This document shows positions 38,337-48,416 of a stretch of 64,000 nt of DNA, one piece after another. Positions within the stretch are counted from its first letter, which is position 1; each line of letters starts with the position of its first letter. The DNA comes from Rhizobiaceae bacterium (GTDB lineage Bacteria > Pseudomonadota > Alphaproteobacteria > Rhizobiales > Rhizobiaceae): assembly GCA_017644005.1 (NCBI GenBank), contig JAEPMJ010000003.1, positions 496,001-560,000 of the forward strand, read 5' to 3'. The notes below the pieces were generated by a model. That model had not been told where the DNA came from and made no database searches. It saw only the letters and a list, made by a program, of their open reading frames with translations. The position numbers and the translations under genes are program-made.

Positions 38337-38555
38337 ATGAACTGGAGCAAATGGATCCGGCAGCTGCACCGCTGGCTGTCGATCATATTCACGCTGGTCG
38401 TCGCCGGTATATTCGCGATGCTCGGCATGGGCCGGGAGCCGGCCGAATGGGTCTATTTTCTGCCGCTTGCACCGCTTTTTCTGCTCATGTTCAGCGGGCT
38501 TTACATGTTTGCGCAGCCCTATCTGCGGCGCGGCTCCGCAGCCGAAGGACGCTAG
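38337..38555 (+). CDS. Small two-span membrane protein
   Basis: 72-residue protein beginning MNWSKWIRQLHRWLSIIFTL, an amphipathic head running into one hydrophobic span, and a second span (WVYFLPLAPLFLLMFSGLYMF) before a basic tail. AAGGAAGGAAAG precedes the ATG, an excellent ribosome site. The first part resembles the N-terminal helix of PepSY-type membrane proteins. It is the third gene of the ArsR operon. Function unknown. Confidence 0.75.
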   Translation: MNWSKWIRQLHRWLSIIFTLVVAGIFAMLGMGREPAEWVYFLPLAPLFLLMFSGLYMFAQPYLRRGSAAEGR

Positions 38556-38564
38556 GGCATCGCG

Positions 38565-38972
38565 ATGACGGATGCACCACGGCTGCTGTCAGGCGGCAAC
38601 CCGCAGATCGCCAAGGGCTATGGCGACGCGCCAGTGCAGGCCTATATCGCTGCTATGCCCGGCTGGAAAAGCGGCATCGGACGGCAGATCGATACGATCA
38701 TCGCGCAGTCGGTTCCAGGCGTGAAGAAGGCGGTCAAATGGAACTCGCCCTTCTATGGCCTGGAGGACGACGTCTGGTTCCTCAGCCTTCACTGCTTCGC
38801 CAGGTATGTGAAAGTGACTTTCTTTTGCGGCACGTCGCTCAAGCCAGTACCGGCCGGCAGATCGAAACACCCGGAGGTGCGCTACTATGACATTTACGAA
38901 GGCGAATTCGACGAAGCAGGTTTCACCGAATGGGTGAAACAGGCGGCGGCATTGCCCGGTGAGAAACTGTAA
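38565..38972 (+). CDS. DUF1801 domain protein
   Basis: 135-residue soluble protein. The family core is seen in PVQAYIAAMPGWKSGIGRQIDTIIAQ, followed by VKKAVKWNSPFYGLED and FFCGTSLKPVPAG. Biochemical function of DUF1801 is unknown. It starts 9 bases after the small membrane gene and is followed by a second DUF1801 gene 14 bases on; both are in the ArsR operon. The two differ in sequence and length, so they are not a recent duplication. Confidence 0.8.
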   Translation: MTDAPRLLSGGNPQIAKGYGDAPVQAYIAAMPGWKSGIGRQIDTIIAQSVPGVKKAVKWNSPFYGLEDDVWFLSLHCFARYVKVTFFCGTSLKPVPAGRSKHPEVRYYDIYEGEFDEAGFTEWVKQAAALPGEKL

Positions 38973-38986
38973 CGCAGGACATTTCA

Positions 38987-39376
38987 ATGACCTCCGAAAA
39001 TCCCGCTCAACTTATCGACGCCAAAATCAAGTCACTCGGCGACTGGCGCGGCGACACACTGGCTCAGGTGCGAAGGCTGATTCACGATGCGGCCCCGGAA
39101 ATCTCCGAAACAGTGAAATGGCGCAAGGCGTCCAACCCCACGGGCGTGCCCGTGTGGGAGCATGAAGGCATCATCTGCACGGGCGAAACCTACAAGGACA
39201 AGGTGAAGCTGACCTTTGCCAAGGGTGCGGCTCTGGCCGACCCGTCGGGGGTCTTCAACGGGAACGACACCGGCGCGACGCGGCGCTCGATCGATATTCG
39301 GGAAGGCGAAAGCGTCGATGAAAAGGCGTTCAAGGCGCTGGTGAAAGAAGCGATTGCGCTGAACATTGCGAAGTGA
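38987..39376 (+). CDS. DUF1801 domain protein
   Basis: 129-residue soluble protein with LIDAKIKSLGDWRGDTLAQV, EISETVKWRKASNPTGVPVW and KVKLTFAKGAAL as family segments. Last gene of the operon 37586-39376; the stop lies 6 bases from the converging holC. Function unknown. The conserved W-x-x-P-x-W-type strand could line a small-molecule pocket, but this is only a guess. Confidence 0.8.
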   Translation: MTSENPAQLIDAKIKSLGDWRGDTLAQVRRLIHDAAPEISETVKWRKASNPTGVPVWEHEGIICTGETYKDKVKLTFAKGAALADPSGVFNGNDTGATRRSIDIREGESVDEKAFKALVKEAIALNIAK

Positions 39377-39382
39377 GCCACA

Positions 39383-39832
39383 TCAGGCCTTTTTCACCCA
39401 CTTCCCCTCCGGCGTTTGCTGCCAGTAGGTGAGCTCGGCGCCTGAGGCCTTGAGTGCCTTCCAGTGGCCGCGAGCGGTCTCGACCTGGTCCGGGTCGTGG
39501 CCGTCGAACATCAGCACCAGACGTTCATAACCGTCTGGAGAAGGCGGCTCCGCGCCATCGATCACGAAGCGCACCGCCGCCCCATTGGGATTGCCCTGGC
39601 CCGTTGTCAGAAAAACCGGCTGCTCCGCGGGGTGCGGGTCATGGTCGCTGCCATGGGCGAGGAAGCTGTCGTCACGGAACGTCCACAGGTGCCCGTCGAG
39701 CGCCTCCCGGCGCTCTTCGCTTGCAGCCTGCACCACCACCTTCCAGCCGCGCGCGACGGAACGTTCAAGCAGACCCGGCAGCGCATCGTAGAGCGTCGAT
39801 TCCGTCAGATGGTAGAACAGTACCTCGGCCAT
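39383..39832 (-). CDS. holC: DNA polymerase III subunit chi
   Basis: 149-residue clamp-loader accessory subunit that links the replisome to single-strand-binding protein. Typical features are the N-terminal EVLFYHLTESTLYDALPGLLERSVARG, the SFLAHGSDHDPHPAEQPVFLT middle, and the C-terminal YWQQTPEGKWVKKA. It follows pepA by 6 bases on the minus strand, a conserved pair in rhizobia. Confidence 0.92.
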   Translation of the reverse strand: MAEVLFYHLTESTLYDALPGLLERSVARGWKVVVQAASEERREALDGHLWTFRDDSFLAHGSDHDPHPAEQPVFLTTGQGNPNGAAVRFVIDGAEPPSPDGYERLVLMFDGHDPDQVETARGHWKALKASGAELTYWQQTPEGKWVKKA

Positions 39833-39838
39833 AAAGGT

Positions 39839-41332
39839 CTATTTCTCGTAATAGTCGCGCACCAGCCGGTCGAGCAGGCGCACGCCGAAACCCGACGCCC
39901 AGGACTGCGATATCTCATTGGCGGGCGAACCCATCGCGGTGCCCGCGACGTCGAGATGCGCCCATGGCGTTTCGCCGACGAAGCGCTGCAGGAACTGCGC
40001 AGCGGTGATGGAGCCCCCGTAGCGGCCGCCAATGTTCTTCATGTCGGCGTTCTTGGAATCGATCAGCTTGTCATAGTCGGGCCCCATGGGCATGCGCCAG
40101 ACGCGCTCATGCGTGGCGAGACCTGCCTCGGTGAGCTGTTCCGACAGCGTGTCGTCATTTGAGAAAAGGCCGGCATGGAACTGGCCGAGCGCGACCATGA
40201 TGGCGCCGGTCAGAGTGGCCAGATTCACAACGATTTCAGGCCTGTACTTGTCGATACAATAGGTAAGCGCATCGGCCAGGACGAGGCGTCCCTCGGCATC
40301 CGTGTTCAAAACCTCGATGGTCTGGCCGGACATGGAGGTGACGATATCGCCCGGACGCTGGGCATTGCCGTCGACCATGTTTTCGACAAGGCCGATAATG
40401 CCGATCACATTGGCCTTGGCCTTGCGCGCGGCGAGCGCATGCATCAACCCCGTGACGGCGGCGGCACCGCCCATATCGCCCTTCATGTCTTCCATGCCCC
40501 CGGCCGGCTTGATCGAATTGCCGCCGGTGTCGAAAACGACGCCCTTGCCTACAAACGCGATCGGCTTCGCCTTCGCTTTGCCGCCGTTCCAGCGCATGAC
40601 CACGAGACGCGCCGGACGCGCGGACCCCTGCGCAACGCCGAGAAGGGCGCCCATGCCGAGTTTTTTCATTTCCTTTTCGGTCAAGGTGTCGATCTCGACG
40701 CCGAGCTTCGACAGTTCGCCGGCCTTGGCCGCGAATTCGAGAGGACCGAGAATATTTGCCGGTTCGTTGACCAGATCGCGCGCCAGCGTCACGCCATTGG
40801 CGATACCCTGATGTTCGCTCCACAACTTCTTCGCAGCGGTGGCGGCTGGCGTGACGATGGTAACGTTGACGCTTTCAGGTTCCTTGCCGTTCTTGTCGTC
40901 CTTTTTCCTGGTCTTATAGCGATCGAAACGGTAGCTGCGCAGCACGATACCCATCGCAACGCCGGCAGCTGCGGCAGCATCGATTTCAACGTCAGGCGCG
41001 TCGAGATAGACGGTGGCCCGCCTGGCTTTGCCGAAGCGGCCGGCAATCGCACCTCCGAGCCGCGTCCAGGCGTCGGGGTCCGGCTTTGCCAGGTCGCCGA
41101 GGCCAACGACGACAATACGGTCGGCGGACGACCCCGACGGGGCGATCACATCGACCGTTGTACGCGCCTTCCCCTTGAATTCCGCTACCTTGAGCGCCTT
41201 CTTGAGAACACCTGCCGGGTCAACGGCTTCGGCGGAAGGCCCTGGCTTGCCGCCCTCGGCGGCGAGAACAACAGCAACTCCCCCAGCGGGTTTTGCGGAT
41301 CGGGCGAACGTGATTTCGACGGATTTCGGCAT
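39839..41332 (-). CDS. pepA: Leucyl aminopeptidase
   Basis: 497-residue M17 aminopeptidase, a two-metal enzyme forming hexamers in the cytoplasm. The C-terminal catalytic domain shows [20 protein letters not shown] (metal-binding Asp and catalytic Lys), the diagnostic [14 protein letters not shown], and [12 protein letters not shown]. The N-terminal macrodomain-like part is present. The ATG at 41332 has CTTGGAGCATTC before it and was chosen over the longer open frame to 41503. It heads a pepA-holC operon and diverges from lptF. Confidence 0.96.
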   Translation of the reverse strand: MPKSVEITFARSAKPAGGVAVVLAAEGGKPGPSAEAVDPAGVLKKALKVAEFKGKARTTVDVIAPSGSSADRIVVVGLGDLAKPDPDAWTRLGGAIAGRFGKARRATVYLDAPDVEIDAAAAAGVAMGIVLRSYRFDRYKTRKKDDKNGKEPESVNVTIVTPAATAAKKLWSEHQGIANGVTLARDLVNEPANILGPLEFAAKAGELSKLGVEIDTLTEKEMKKLGMGALLGVAQGSARPARLVVMRWNGGKAKAKPIAFVGKGVVFDTGGNSIKPAGGMEDMKGDMGGAAAVTGLMHALAARKAKANVIGIIGLVENMVDGNAQRPGDIVTSMSGQTIEVLNTDAEGRLVLADALTYCIDKYRPEIVVNLATLTGAIMVALGQFHAGLFSNDDTLSEQLTEAGLATHERVWRMPMGPDYDKLIDSKNADMKNIGGRYGGSITAAQFLQRFVGETPWAHLDVAGTAMGSPANEISQSWASGFGVRLLDRLVRDYYEK

Positions 41333-41635
41333 GAATGCTCCAAGGGGGGAAGTGATATCGGGTGTCGGGGACGAGCGTGATCTTGGTGTTTTCGGTCGCG
41401 AAGGCAAGGCCTGGCAGCGGATTTCGTTTCGACCATGCCATGAGCACAGGAACGTGACCGGCAGGTGGCAGGTGGCGCGCGACTCGCCGACCCCGATTTG
41501 CAACAGTGCGGCACGTTGAATCGCCGCACACTCAAAAAGGGCAGCAACATTCGGTGATCATTAGGTAATTGTCGCGTATAGTGATGAGTTCGGGAAGGGC
41601 CGGATGGCCGGGTTGGTGACGAAGTTGTCGTATCC
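41333..41635. other. Divergent region between pepA and lptF (303 bases)
   Basis: No gene was found. A -10-like TATAGT lies at 41577-41582 facing lptF, about 50 bases before its ATG, without a good -35. No convincing promoter pair faces pepA. Confidence 0.4.
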
Positions 41636-42886
41636 ATGTCGAAATATGCGCTGGCCGGACACGACGGCGGCAAGCGACAGATGACGCTGGCCGCCCGCTA
41701 CGTATTCGGCAAAGTGTTCTGGATGACGGTGATCACACTCGCCGTCACGACGGCGCTGGTCATGATCACGCAGGTTCTGCCGCTCATCGACATGGTGACC
41801 AGATCGCGCGATGCCATGGGCAGTTTTGTGGCAGTCGGCCTACTTCTCATGCCGACAATGGCTGTACTGGTGACACCGTTTGCGCTGCTGCTGGCGGCAA
41901 TGCGCACGCTGAACCAGATGAACTCGGATTCGGAGCTGGTGGTGCTGGAGGCCGCAGGACGCGCGCCTTTCAGTACGGTACGGCCGATCCTCCTGCTCGC
42001 GCTGCTTACTTCACTGGCCACGCTGGTGGTGCTGCATACGCTGGAGCCCTGGGCCACCCGTCAGTTTCGCGACACGCTGGTGAACGCGCAGACCGATCTG
42101 ATCGGCAAAGCGGTGCAATCGCACACGTTTTCCAAGATTCAGGAAAATATGTGGATTCAGGTTTCGGAGGATCTGCCCGGCGGCGAATTCGGCAAGGTGC
42201 TGATCATCGACGCGCGCGATCCGCAGGCGGAACTGATCTACTATGCCAAACGCGGCAAGCTGCTGAACCATGAAGGCGCGGTGCTGCTGGCGCTGGTCGA
42301 CGGCGAGCTGCATCAGCGCAGCGGCAGCGATGGCGCGGTTTCGATCATCACATACGGCTCGACGGTTCTCGATCTCGCCGAATTTTCGGTTTCCGGCGCA
42401 AGAACCGGCAGCGAGCCGGAAGAGCTTTACACGCCCGCCATCATCGGTTTGCTGGGCACGGCTGACATCGACGCGAATTATGCCCAGGAACTGAGTGCCG
42501 AGTTGCACAGGCGCAATACCGACTGGCTGTACCCGCTGCTTTTCGGTCTGATCGCGGTTTTTTTCGCCGGTGCCGCGCGCACGCAACGCCAGGAACAGCC
42601 GGCGCAGATCGCACTCGGCGCGCTGCTGGCGATTCTGCTGCGTGTCGGTGGCTTCCTTGCCGTCAGCCGCGCGGGTGTCAGCCCCGCATTCGCAGTTGTC
42701 GCCTACGCCCTGCCCCTTGCGGCAATAGCCACCCTTTTCATCCTGGTCTTCACCGGCCGTTCGCTCAGATTTCCCAAGTTCATAATCGAAACGCTGGCGC
42801 GGATCGGATCGCTGATTGCAACCCTGGCCGGCATTCTCGGGCGCTTCGCGCGCCGCCAGCCCACACATGCCGGGGGCGGACGATGA
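41636..42886 (+). CDS. lptF: LPS export ABC transporter permease LptF
   Basis: 416-residue inner-membrane permease of the LptB2FG machine that drives lipopolysaccharide to the outer membrane. It has the YjgP/YjgQ layout: three spans (MTVITLAVTTALVMITQVLP and two more), a jellyroll periplasmic domain (SHTFSKIQENMWIQVSEDLPG), and three C-terminal spans. The start at 41636 lacks a good ribosome site; the ATG at 41681 is an alternative that removes 15 residues. Its TGA overlaps the lptG ATG (ATGA). Confidence 0.93.
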   Translation: MSKYALAGHDGGKRQMTLAARYVFGKVFWMTVITLAVTTALVMITQVLPLIDMVTRSRDAMGSFVAVGLLLMPTMAVLVTPFALLLAAMRTLNQMNSDSELVVLEAAGRAPFSTVRPILLLALLTSLATLVVLHTLEPWATRQFRDTLVNAQTDLIGKAVQSHTFSKIQENMWIQVSEDLPGGEFGKVLIIDARDPQAELIYYAKRGKLLNHEGAVLLALVDGELHQRSGSDGAVSIITYGSTVLDLAEFSVSGARTGSEPEELYTPAIIGLLGTADIDANYAQELSAELHRRNTDWLYPLLFGLIAVFFAGAARTQRQEQPAQIALGALLAILLRVGGFLAVSRAGVSPAFAVVAYALPLAAIATLFILVFTGRSLRFPKFIIETLARIGSLIATLAGILGRFARRQPTHAGGGR

Positions 42887-43971
42887 CCGGCGTCACCCTT
42901 TGGACATATCTGACCAGGCGCTACCTGCTGACCCTTGCCCAGGTGCTGTTTGGGATCCTTGTCGTCGTTTTCCTGGTCGATTTCACCGAATATGCGCGGC
43001 GCGCCGGCGGCATCGAAGGCTACACGACACTGTCGGGCATGTATTTCTCGGCCATGCGACTGCCCTTCATCACCATGCTTGTGTGGCCGATGGTGACGCT
43101 GTTTGCCGCAATGGCAGCGCTGTACAGCCTGAACCGCCGCTCCGAGCTTGTGATCGCGCGTGCGAGCGGGCTTTCGGCCTGGCAGTTTCTGGCACCGCTG
43201 TGCGTTGCATCGTTCGTTGTCGGCGGACTGTCGGTTGCGATCCTCAACCCGATTTCCGCCTACTGCATCGAGCAGGTCAAAGTGCTGGAAGCGACGTTTC
43301 GGGGTTACGGCACGCCGAGCAGCGACGCACCGGACCGCCCCTGGCTCAGCCAGACGACAAACGAGGGCGTGACCATTATCGGCGCCGGCCAAACGGCCAA
43401 TCGCGGCATGTTGCTCGGTGACGCGGTGTTTCTGCGCTTCGACAACGCGGGAAACCTGATCGCGCGCTACGATGCACGCTCAGCCACGCTCAGTGAGGGG
43501 GCGTGGATCCTCAACAATGTCCGCAAGACAAGCACCGACAGCCAGGCCGAGCAGTTGCCGACCGTCTCGATCAAATCGGAACTGCGGCCGGAATATGTCG
43601 AGGAACGGTTTGCCGACCATCTGACGATCCCGGTCTACGAGTTGCCCCGCAAAATTGCGGTTGCCAACGCACTGGGAATTCCAGCGTACCGGTTTGCGAT
43701 GCATTTTCATTCACTTATTGCGCTTCCGGCACTGATGATGGCAATGACACTGGTGGCAGCGACGGTCACACTTCGTTATAGCCGGATGGGGCAGCTGACT
43801 TCCATGATTCTGGGTGGAATACTGGCAGGCTTTCTGCTTTATGTCGCACTGATCGTGTCGACTGCGTTTGGCAATGTGGGGTTCATTGCGCCGGTCGTCG
43901 CTGCTTGGGTACCGGTGGTCTTGGCGCTGTTCTTTGGAGTGACATTCCTGCTGTATACGGAGGACGGATAG
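42883..43971 (+). CDS. lptG: LPS export ABC transporter permease LptG
   Basis: 362-residue partner of LptF with the same six-span plus jellyroll layout. Recognisable are WTYLTRRYLLTLAQVLFGIL, FAAMAALYSLNRRSELVIARASG (coupling helix) and PALMMAMTLVAATVTLRYSR. It starts within the lptF stop and its own TAG stop shares a base with the GTG start of lptD, so three genes are tightly coupled. Confidence 0.95.
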   Translation: MTGVTLWTYLTRRYLLTLAQVLFGILVVVFLVDFTEYARRAGGIEGYTTLSGMYFSAMRLPFITMLVWPMVTLFAAMAALYSLNRRSELVIARASGLSAWQFLAPLCVASFVVGGLSVAILNPISAYCIEQVKVLEATFRGYGTPSSDAPDRPWLSQTTNEGVTIIGAGQTANRGMLLGDAVFLRFDNAGNLIARYDARSATLSEGAWILNNVRKTSTDSQAEQLPTVSIKSELRPEYVEERFADHLTIPVYELPRKIAVANALGIPAYRFAMHFHSLIALPALMMAMTLVAATVTLRYSRMGQLTSMILGGILAGFLLYVALIVSTAFGNVGFIAPVVAAWVPVVLALFFGVTFLLYTEDG

Positions 43972-46340
43972 TGGGGATCGCGTCCACCGGATGTCGATTT
44001 GCGGCCGGCACGCTTCGTGTGCTGGCGGCCGGGCTTGTTGCGGGCACCGTCGCTGCCGTCGCACCAGCCTCTCCATCGGTTGCCCAGAGCCTTGGCGGGC
44101 CTGCCGAGACCAGCGGGCAAATGCTGCTCGAAGCCGACACGCTGACCTACGACAACGACGCCGGCGTGGTGACGGCCGCCGGCAATGTGAGGATCGACTA
44201 CAACGGCATACGGCTTGTCGCACAGCGGGTGAGCTTCTACCGGGAGAGCAAGCGGCTCGTTGCCTACGGCAATGTGCAGATGGTCGACCGCGAAGGCAAC
44301 AAGAGCTTCGCGGAAGAAATCGACGTCACCGACAATCTGCGTACCGGCTTCGTCAACGCGTTGCGCATCGAAACGACCGACAAGACCTATTTCGCCTCCG
44401 AAAGCGCGGAACAGCAGAGCGAGGATGTGACGCGTTTCAACAATGGCGTCTACACCGCCTGCGAACCTTGCGAGGACAACCCGGAGAAGCCGCCGCTGTG
44501 GCGCATTCGATCCTCAACGATCATCTGGAACAAGAGGAAAAAAACGGTCTATTTCGTACGCCCGACGATGGAGTTGTTCGGCCTGCCGATCGCTTTTTTT
44601 CCCGCGTTCGAAATTCCTGACCATACGGTGAAGCGGAAATCGGGCTTCCTGTTTCCGACACCGCAATGGAGCAGCACGCTGGGCTTCGGCGCAAGCCTAC
44701 CCTACTACTGGGCATTATCGCCTACATACGATCTGACAACGACGCTTCACGGTTTTACGAAACAAGGTTTCCTGGGCGAAGCGGAGTGGCGGCAACGCTT
44801 CAACAACGGCGAATACAGTCTCAAGGTGGCCGGCATCTACCAGTTGCAGCCAGGCCAGTTTGCAGCTGGAACGGTTGATGCGGCGCAAAGGCTGCGCGGC
44901 ATGGCCGGCACAAAGGGCCATTTCCAGATCAATCCGCGCTGGGCCTTCGGCTGGGATATCCTGGTTCAAAGCGACAAGAATTTCTCCGCCACCTATGGCA
45001 TTTCCGGTTTCAACGACAGCGTGAAGCGCGACCAGATCTACCTGACCGGGCTCAACGGCCGGAACAATTTCGACCTGCGAGTGATGCGCTTCCAGGTACA
45101 GGAAGCCGCGCCTGTTGGGAGCAACGAGGTGCAGCCCTGGGCGCTGCCGATACTGGATTATTCCTACACGCCCGACATGACTCTCGCCGGTGGCGAGCTC
45201 AATATCGATGTCAATCTGCAGAGCCTCCATCGCGGTGCGCTCGCCACGACGCCGACAGCGCCGGTTCGCCCGGGAATTATCGACACCAACATCCCCGGCA
45301 TTCAGGGCTCCGCAACCCGCCTGACCGCGGAAGCGGAATGGAAGCGCAATATCATCACGCCGGGCGGGCTGGTCGTCACGCCGATCCTGCACGCGCGCGG
45401 CGATGCCATTTTCCAGAACCTCTCCGCCGCGACGACCGCTGCAATCGCCGGACTGACCGCCGATGGCGCAGCCGTGGCGACAGACATTCGTTCCACATAT
45501 CTGCGCTACATGGCGACCGCCGGCCTCGAAGTCCGCTGGCCGTTTGCCATTACCAGCGAAAACTCCTCACACGTGATCGAGCCGATCGGCCAGATATTCG
45601 CGCGACCCAACGAACCGTTCGTCGCAAGCGCCGGAATCGCCAACGAAGATGCGCAAAGCATGGTGTTCGACGCGACCACGCTCTTCGAGCGGGACAAATT
45701 CTCAGGTTATGACCGCATCGAGGGCGGGGTTCGGGCCAATGTCGGGCTGCGCTATTCCGGCATATTTCCGAATGGTTGGACGGCAAACGCCGTGGTTGGG
45801 CAATCGTTCCACCTTGCCGGTGTCAACTCGTTCGGCGCGCCGGATCTCGTGAATGCCGGGGCATATTCGGGACTGGAGACATCTCGCTCCGACTATGTCG
45901 GCATGCTGGGTATCGCAGCGCCCAATGGAAGCGCGGCATCCGTGGGAGCACGCGTCGACGAAACAACACTGGACTTGCGCCGGATCGACGTGAAAGCGGC
46001 GGGGAACATGGGAGATGTTTCCGTCGGCGGAACGTATTCCTTCATTCAGGCGCAGCCACTCTACGGATTTGCTGCCAACCGGCATCAGCTGACCGCATCA
46101 GCGTCGGCGCAAGTGCATGAATTCTGGAAGGTTTTCGGGTCGGCGACTTATGATTTCGTGGCCAACAAGCTGCTGAACAACTCCATCGGTTTTGCCTATG
46201 ACGATGAGTGCTTCAGGTTTGTGCTGTCGGCCAACCAGTCGCGCAGTTCGACGACAACGCGGGTAGACACGTCATTCGCGCTTCAGCTTTCGTTCCGAAC
46301 GCTGGGTGATGTGAACCCGGGCGCGTTTTCGTTAAGGTAG
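43971..46340 (+). CDS. lptD: LPS-assembly outer-membrane protein LptD
   Basis: 789-residue outer-membrane barrel that inserts lipopolysaccharide. After a signal-like N-terminus (about 45 residues, ending near VAQSLGG) comes the OstA/LptA-like jellyroll (LLEADTLTYDNDAGVVTAAG, GNVQMVDREGN), the conserved ACEPCEDNPEKPPLWRI segment, GLPIAFFPAFEIPD, and a long barrel ending in the final strand FALQLSFRTLG. The start is a GTG at 43971 with TACGGAGGACGGATA before it and a one-base overlap with lptG. The normal gene order lptF-lptG-lptD is kept. Confidence 0.94.
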   Translation: MGIASTGCRFAAGTLRVLAAGLVAGTVAAVAPASPSVAQSLGGPAETSGQMLLEADTLTYDNDAGVVTAAGNVRIDYNGIRLVAQRVSFYRESKRLVAYGNVQMVDREGNKSFAEEIDVTDNLRTGFVNALRIETTDKTYFASESAEQQSEDVTRFNNGVYTACEPCEDNPEKPPLWRIRSSTIIWNKRKKTVYFVRPTMELFGLPIAFFPAFEIPDHTVKRKSGFLFPTPQWSSTLGFGASLPYYWALSPTYDLTTTLHGFTKQGFLGEAEWRQRFNNGEYSLKVAGIYQLQPGQFAAGTVDAAQRLRGMAGTKGHFQINPRWAFGWDILVQSDKNFSATYGISGFNDSVKRDQIYLTGLNGRNNFDLRVMRFQVQEAAPVGSNEVQPWALPILDYSYTPDMTLAGGELNIDVNLQSLHRGALATTPTAPVRPGIIDTNIPGIQGSATRLTAEAEWKRNIITPGGLVVTPILHARGDAIFQNLSAATTAAIAGLTADGAAVATDIRSTYLRYMATAGLEVRWPFAITSENSSHVIEPIGQIFARPNEPFVASAGIANEDAQSMVFDATTLFERDKFSGYDRIEGGVRANVGLRYSGIFPNGWTANAVVGQSFHLAGVNSFGAPDLVNAGAYSGLETSRSDYVGMLGIAAPNGSAASVGARVDETTLDLRRIDVKAAGNMGDVSVGGTYSFIQAQPLYGFAANRHQLTASASAQVHEFWKVFGSATYDFVANKLLNNSIGFAYDDECFRFVLSANQSRSSTTTRVDTSFALQLSFRTLGDVNPGAFSLR

Positions 46341-46388
46341 CTGGAAGTTTGCGGCCAAAAACAGTCGTTTCGAGCCAAGTTTTCGCCC

Positions 46389-46394
46389 TATAAT
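46389..46394 (+). promoter_or_regulatory. Consensus -10 box before the surA-like gene
   Basis: TATAAT lies 58 bases before the ATG at 46453, in the 112-base space after lptD. No good -35 is present at 17 bases, so strength is uncertain; it may add expression to read-through from lptD. Confidence 0.35.
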
Positions 46395-46452
46395 TGCTTC
46401 AAGGAGGGCATCGGCGCGTTGGTCGCTGGCACAGGATTATGGGACAGGACGC

Positions 46453-47385
46453 ATGACGGTTTTCAAGGGACTGCTTTCCAGAACAACGGTGGTGGCGTTC
46501 GCGATCGTCGCCTGCTTCGCCGAGATGTCCGTTCCTGGGCAGGCAGCCGAGATCAAATATGTCGTCAACAAGGAACCCATCACCAGCTACGACATCCAGC
46601 GCCGGACGGCAATGCTGCGGCTGATGCAGCGCGGCGGCAACATCCGGCAGATCGCAACCGACGAAATGATCGATCAGGTGCTGCGAAACCAGGAAGTGCG
46701 CCGGCTGCGCATCAGCATTTCCAACCAGCAGGTCGACAGCGCCTACGAGCGTTTCGCAAAGTCGAATGGAATGAGCGTTCGCCAGATGGACGGCATTCTC
46801 GGTCAGTCCGGCGTGACCAAGGAACACTTCAAGGCCTTCATCCGTTCCCAGATGGGGTGGGGACAGGCCGTTTCGCAACGCAGCGCAGCCGAGAACCGGA
46901 ACATTGACGACGCCGTGCGCGCGATGATGCAGGACGGCCAGAAGCCCTCGACGACCGAATATGTGCTTCAGCAGGTCATTCTCGTGGTGCCGGAGCGCGA
47001 GCGCCGCTCGATCCTGAGCCGGCGCAAGCGCGAGGCGCAGACGCTGCGCAAGCAGATGACCAGCTGCGATTCCTCGCGCGCTGTCGCCGCCACCATGCTC
47101 GACGTCTCCATCCGCGACCTCGGACGCGTGCTGGAACCGGAGCTTCCGCCCGAGTGGGAGAAGCCGGTGAAGGCTGCTCAGGCCGGCATGGCGACATCGT
47201 CGATCGAGACCGAGCGCGGCGTCGAGTTTCTGCTTATCTGCAGCACACGCCAGGCATCCGACGACAAGGTTGCGCAGCTGCTCTACCAGCAGGAGCAGGC
47301 GAAGAAGGGCGAGAACCAGCAGGATGCGCTGGGCGAATCCTACACGGCGGAGCTGCGCGAGCGTGCGCAGATCATAGAACGCTGA
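46453..47385 (+). CDS. surA: SurA-like periplasmic chaperone
   Basis: 310-residue exported protein of the SurA N-terminal domain family. A signal peptide ends near GQA-AEIKY. The first domain begins [19 protein letters not shown], the classic SurA opening, and includes LIDQVLR-like helices (here [16 protein letters not shown]). The C-terminal part keeps only a reduced parvulin-like region, so isomerase activity is doubtful. It lies between lptD and pdxA, a position that fits folding of LptD and other barrels. Its TGA is overlapped by the pdxA start. Confidence 0.88.
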   Translation: MTVFKGLLSRTTVVAFAIVACFAEMSVPGQAAEIKYVVNKEPITSYDIQRRTAMLRLMQRGGNIRQIATDEMIDQVLRNQEVRRLRISISNQQVDSAYERFAKSNGMSVRQMDGILGQSGVTKEHFKAFIRSQMGWGQAVSQRSAAENRNIDDAVRAMMQDGQKPSTTEYVLQQVILVVPERERRSILSRRKREAQTLRKQMTSCDSSRAVAATMLDVSIRDLGRVLEPELPPEWEKPVKAAQAGMATSSIETERGVEFLLICSTRQASDDKVAQLLYQQEQAKKGENQQDALGESYTAELRERAQIIER

Positions 47386-48416
47386 GCAAACAGGAACGGC
47401 CGCGGGAGCGCCCGCTCGCACTCACCTGCGGAGACCCTTCAGGTATCGGTCCGGAAATCGCTGCGGCCGCTTGGCTTCAGCGCGCGCGGGCAGGCGTGCC
47501 ACCGTTTTTTCTGCTCGCCGATCCTGCCTTGATCGCTGCGCGCGCACGTGCATCGGGCCACGATTTGACAATCGCGGAATGTACGCCGGAAGAAGCCGGC
47601 GCGGTGTTTGCAACCGCACTACCAGTTGTACCGCTGAGCGTGAGATTTTCTGATACGCCGGGCATTCCCGACAAGCGCAATGCCAGAGGCATCATCGAGG
47701 CAATCGACCGCGCGGTCGAGCTGACCCGCAGCGGCCATTCAGCGGCAGTTGTCACAAATCCGATCGCGAAGAAACCTCTTTACGACGCGGGCTTTGCCTA
47801 TCCGGGCCACACGGAGTATCTCGGCCATCTGGCCGAACGCGCTGGCGGAGCCGCCGTACAGCCGGTGATGATGATTGCCGGGCCGGGTCTCAGGACAGTG
47901 CCGGTGACCATACATGTGCCGCTGGCCGATGTGCCGCGCCTGCTTTCGTCCGAAGCAATCGTCCAGACAGCCCAGATCGTCCATGCCGCGATGCAGCGCG
48001 ACTTCGGCGTTGCCGCACCAAGACTGGCGATTTCCGGCCTCAACCCGCATGCCGGCGAAGACGGGGCGCTGGGCGGCGAAGACCAGTCGATTATCGTGCC
48101 GGCGATTGAACGGCTGGCGGCAGCCGGTATCGCAGTTCGCGGCCCCCTGCCCGCCGACACGATGTTTCATGCCGAAGCCCGGGCACGTTACGACGCAGCG
48201 ATCTGCATGTATCACGACCAGGCCCTGATCCCGGCCAAGATGCTGGGCTTCGACAAGGCGGTCAATGTCACGCTTGGCCTGCCGTTTATCAGAACATCAC
48301 CCGACCATGGCACCGCGTTCGACATTGCGGGCAAGGGCGTCGCCCGTCCCGACAGCCTGATCGCAGCCTTGAAGCTGGCCGCGGAAATGGCGGCAAAGCG
48401 GGCCACCGCAACATGA
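47382..48416 (+). CDS. pdxA: 4-hydroxythreonine-4-phosphate dehydrogenase
   Basis: 344-residue enzyme of vitamin B6 synthesis using NAD and a divalent metal. Motifs are [82 protein letters not shown] and [12 protein letters not shown], whose histidines bind the metal. There is no ATG, GTG or TTG between the surA stop region and the first conserved residue. The most likely start is CTG at 47382, overlapping the surA stop (CTGA), just as ATGA overlaps are used elsewhere in this cluster. The next upstream ATG (47154) would add 76 residues antisense to nothing and overlap surA. rsmA follows with an ATGA overlap. Confidence 0.93.
   Translation: MSKQERPRERPLALTCGDPSGIGPEIAAAAWLQRARAGVPPFFLLADPALIAARARASGHDLTIAECTPEEAGAVFATALPVVPLSVRFSDTPGIPDKRNARGIIEAIDRAVELTRSGHSAAVVTNPIAKKPLYDAGFAYPGHTEYLGHLAERAGGAAVQPVMMIAGPGLRTVPVTIHVPLADVPRLLSSEAIVQTAQIVHAAMQRDFGVAAPRLAISGLNPHAGEDGALGGEDQSIIVPAIERLAAAGIAVRGPLPADTMFHAEARARYDAAICMYHDQALIPAKMLGFDKAVNVTLGLPFIRTSPDHGTAFDIAGKGVARPDSLIAALKLAAEMAAKRATAT

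Noticed and set aside
46399..47421. Minus-strand open frame of 340 codons opposite the surA-like gene
   Set aside because: No recognisable domain, while the plus strand has a signal peptide and SurA motifs in an lpt operon context.
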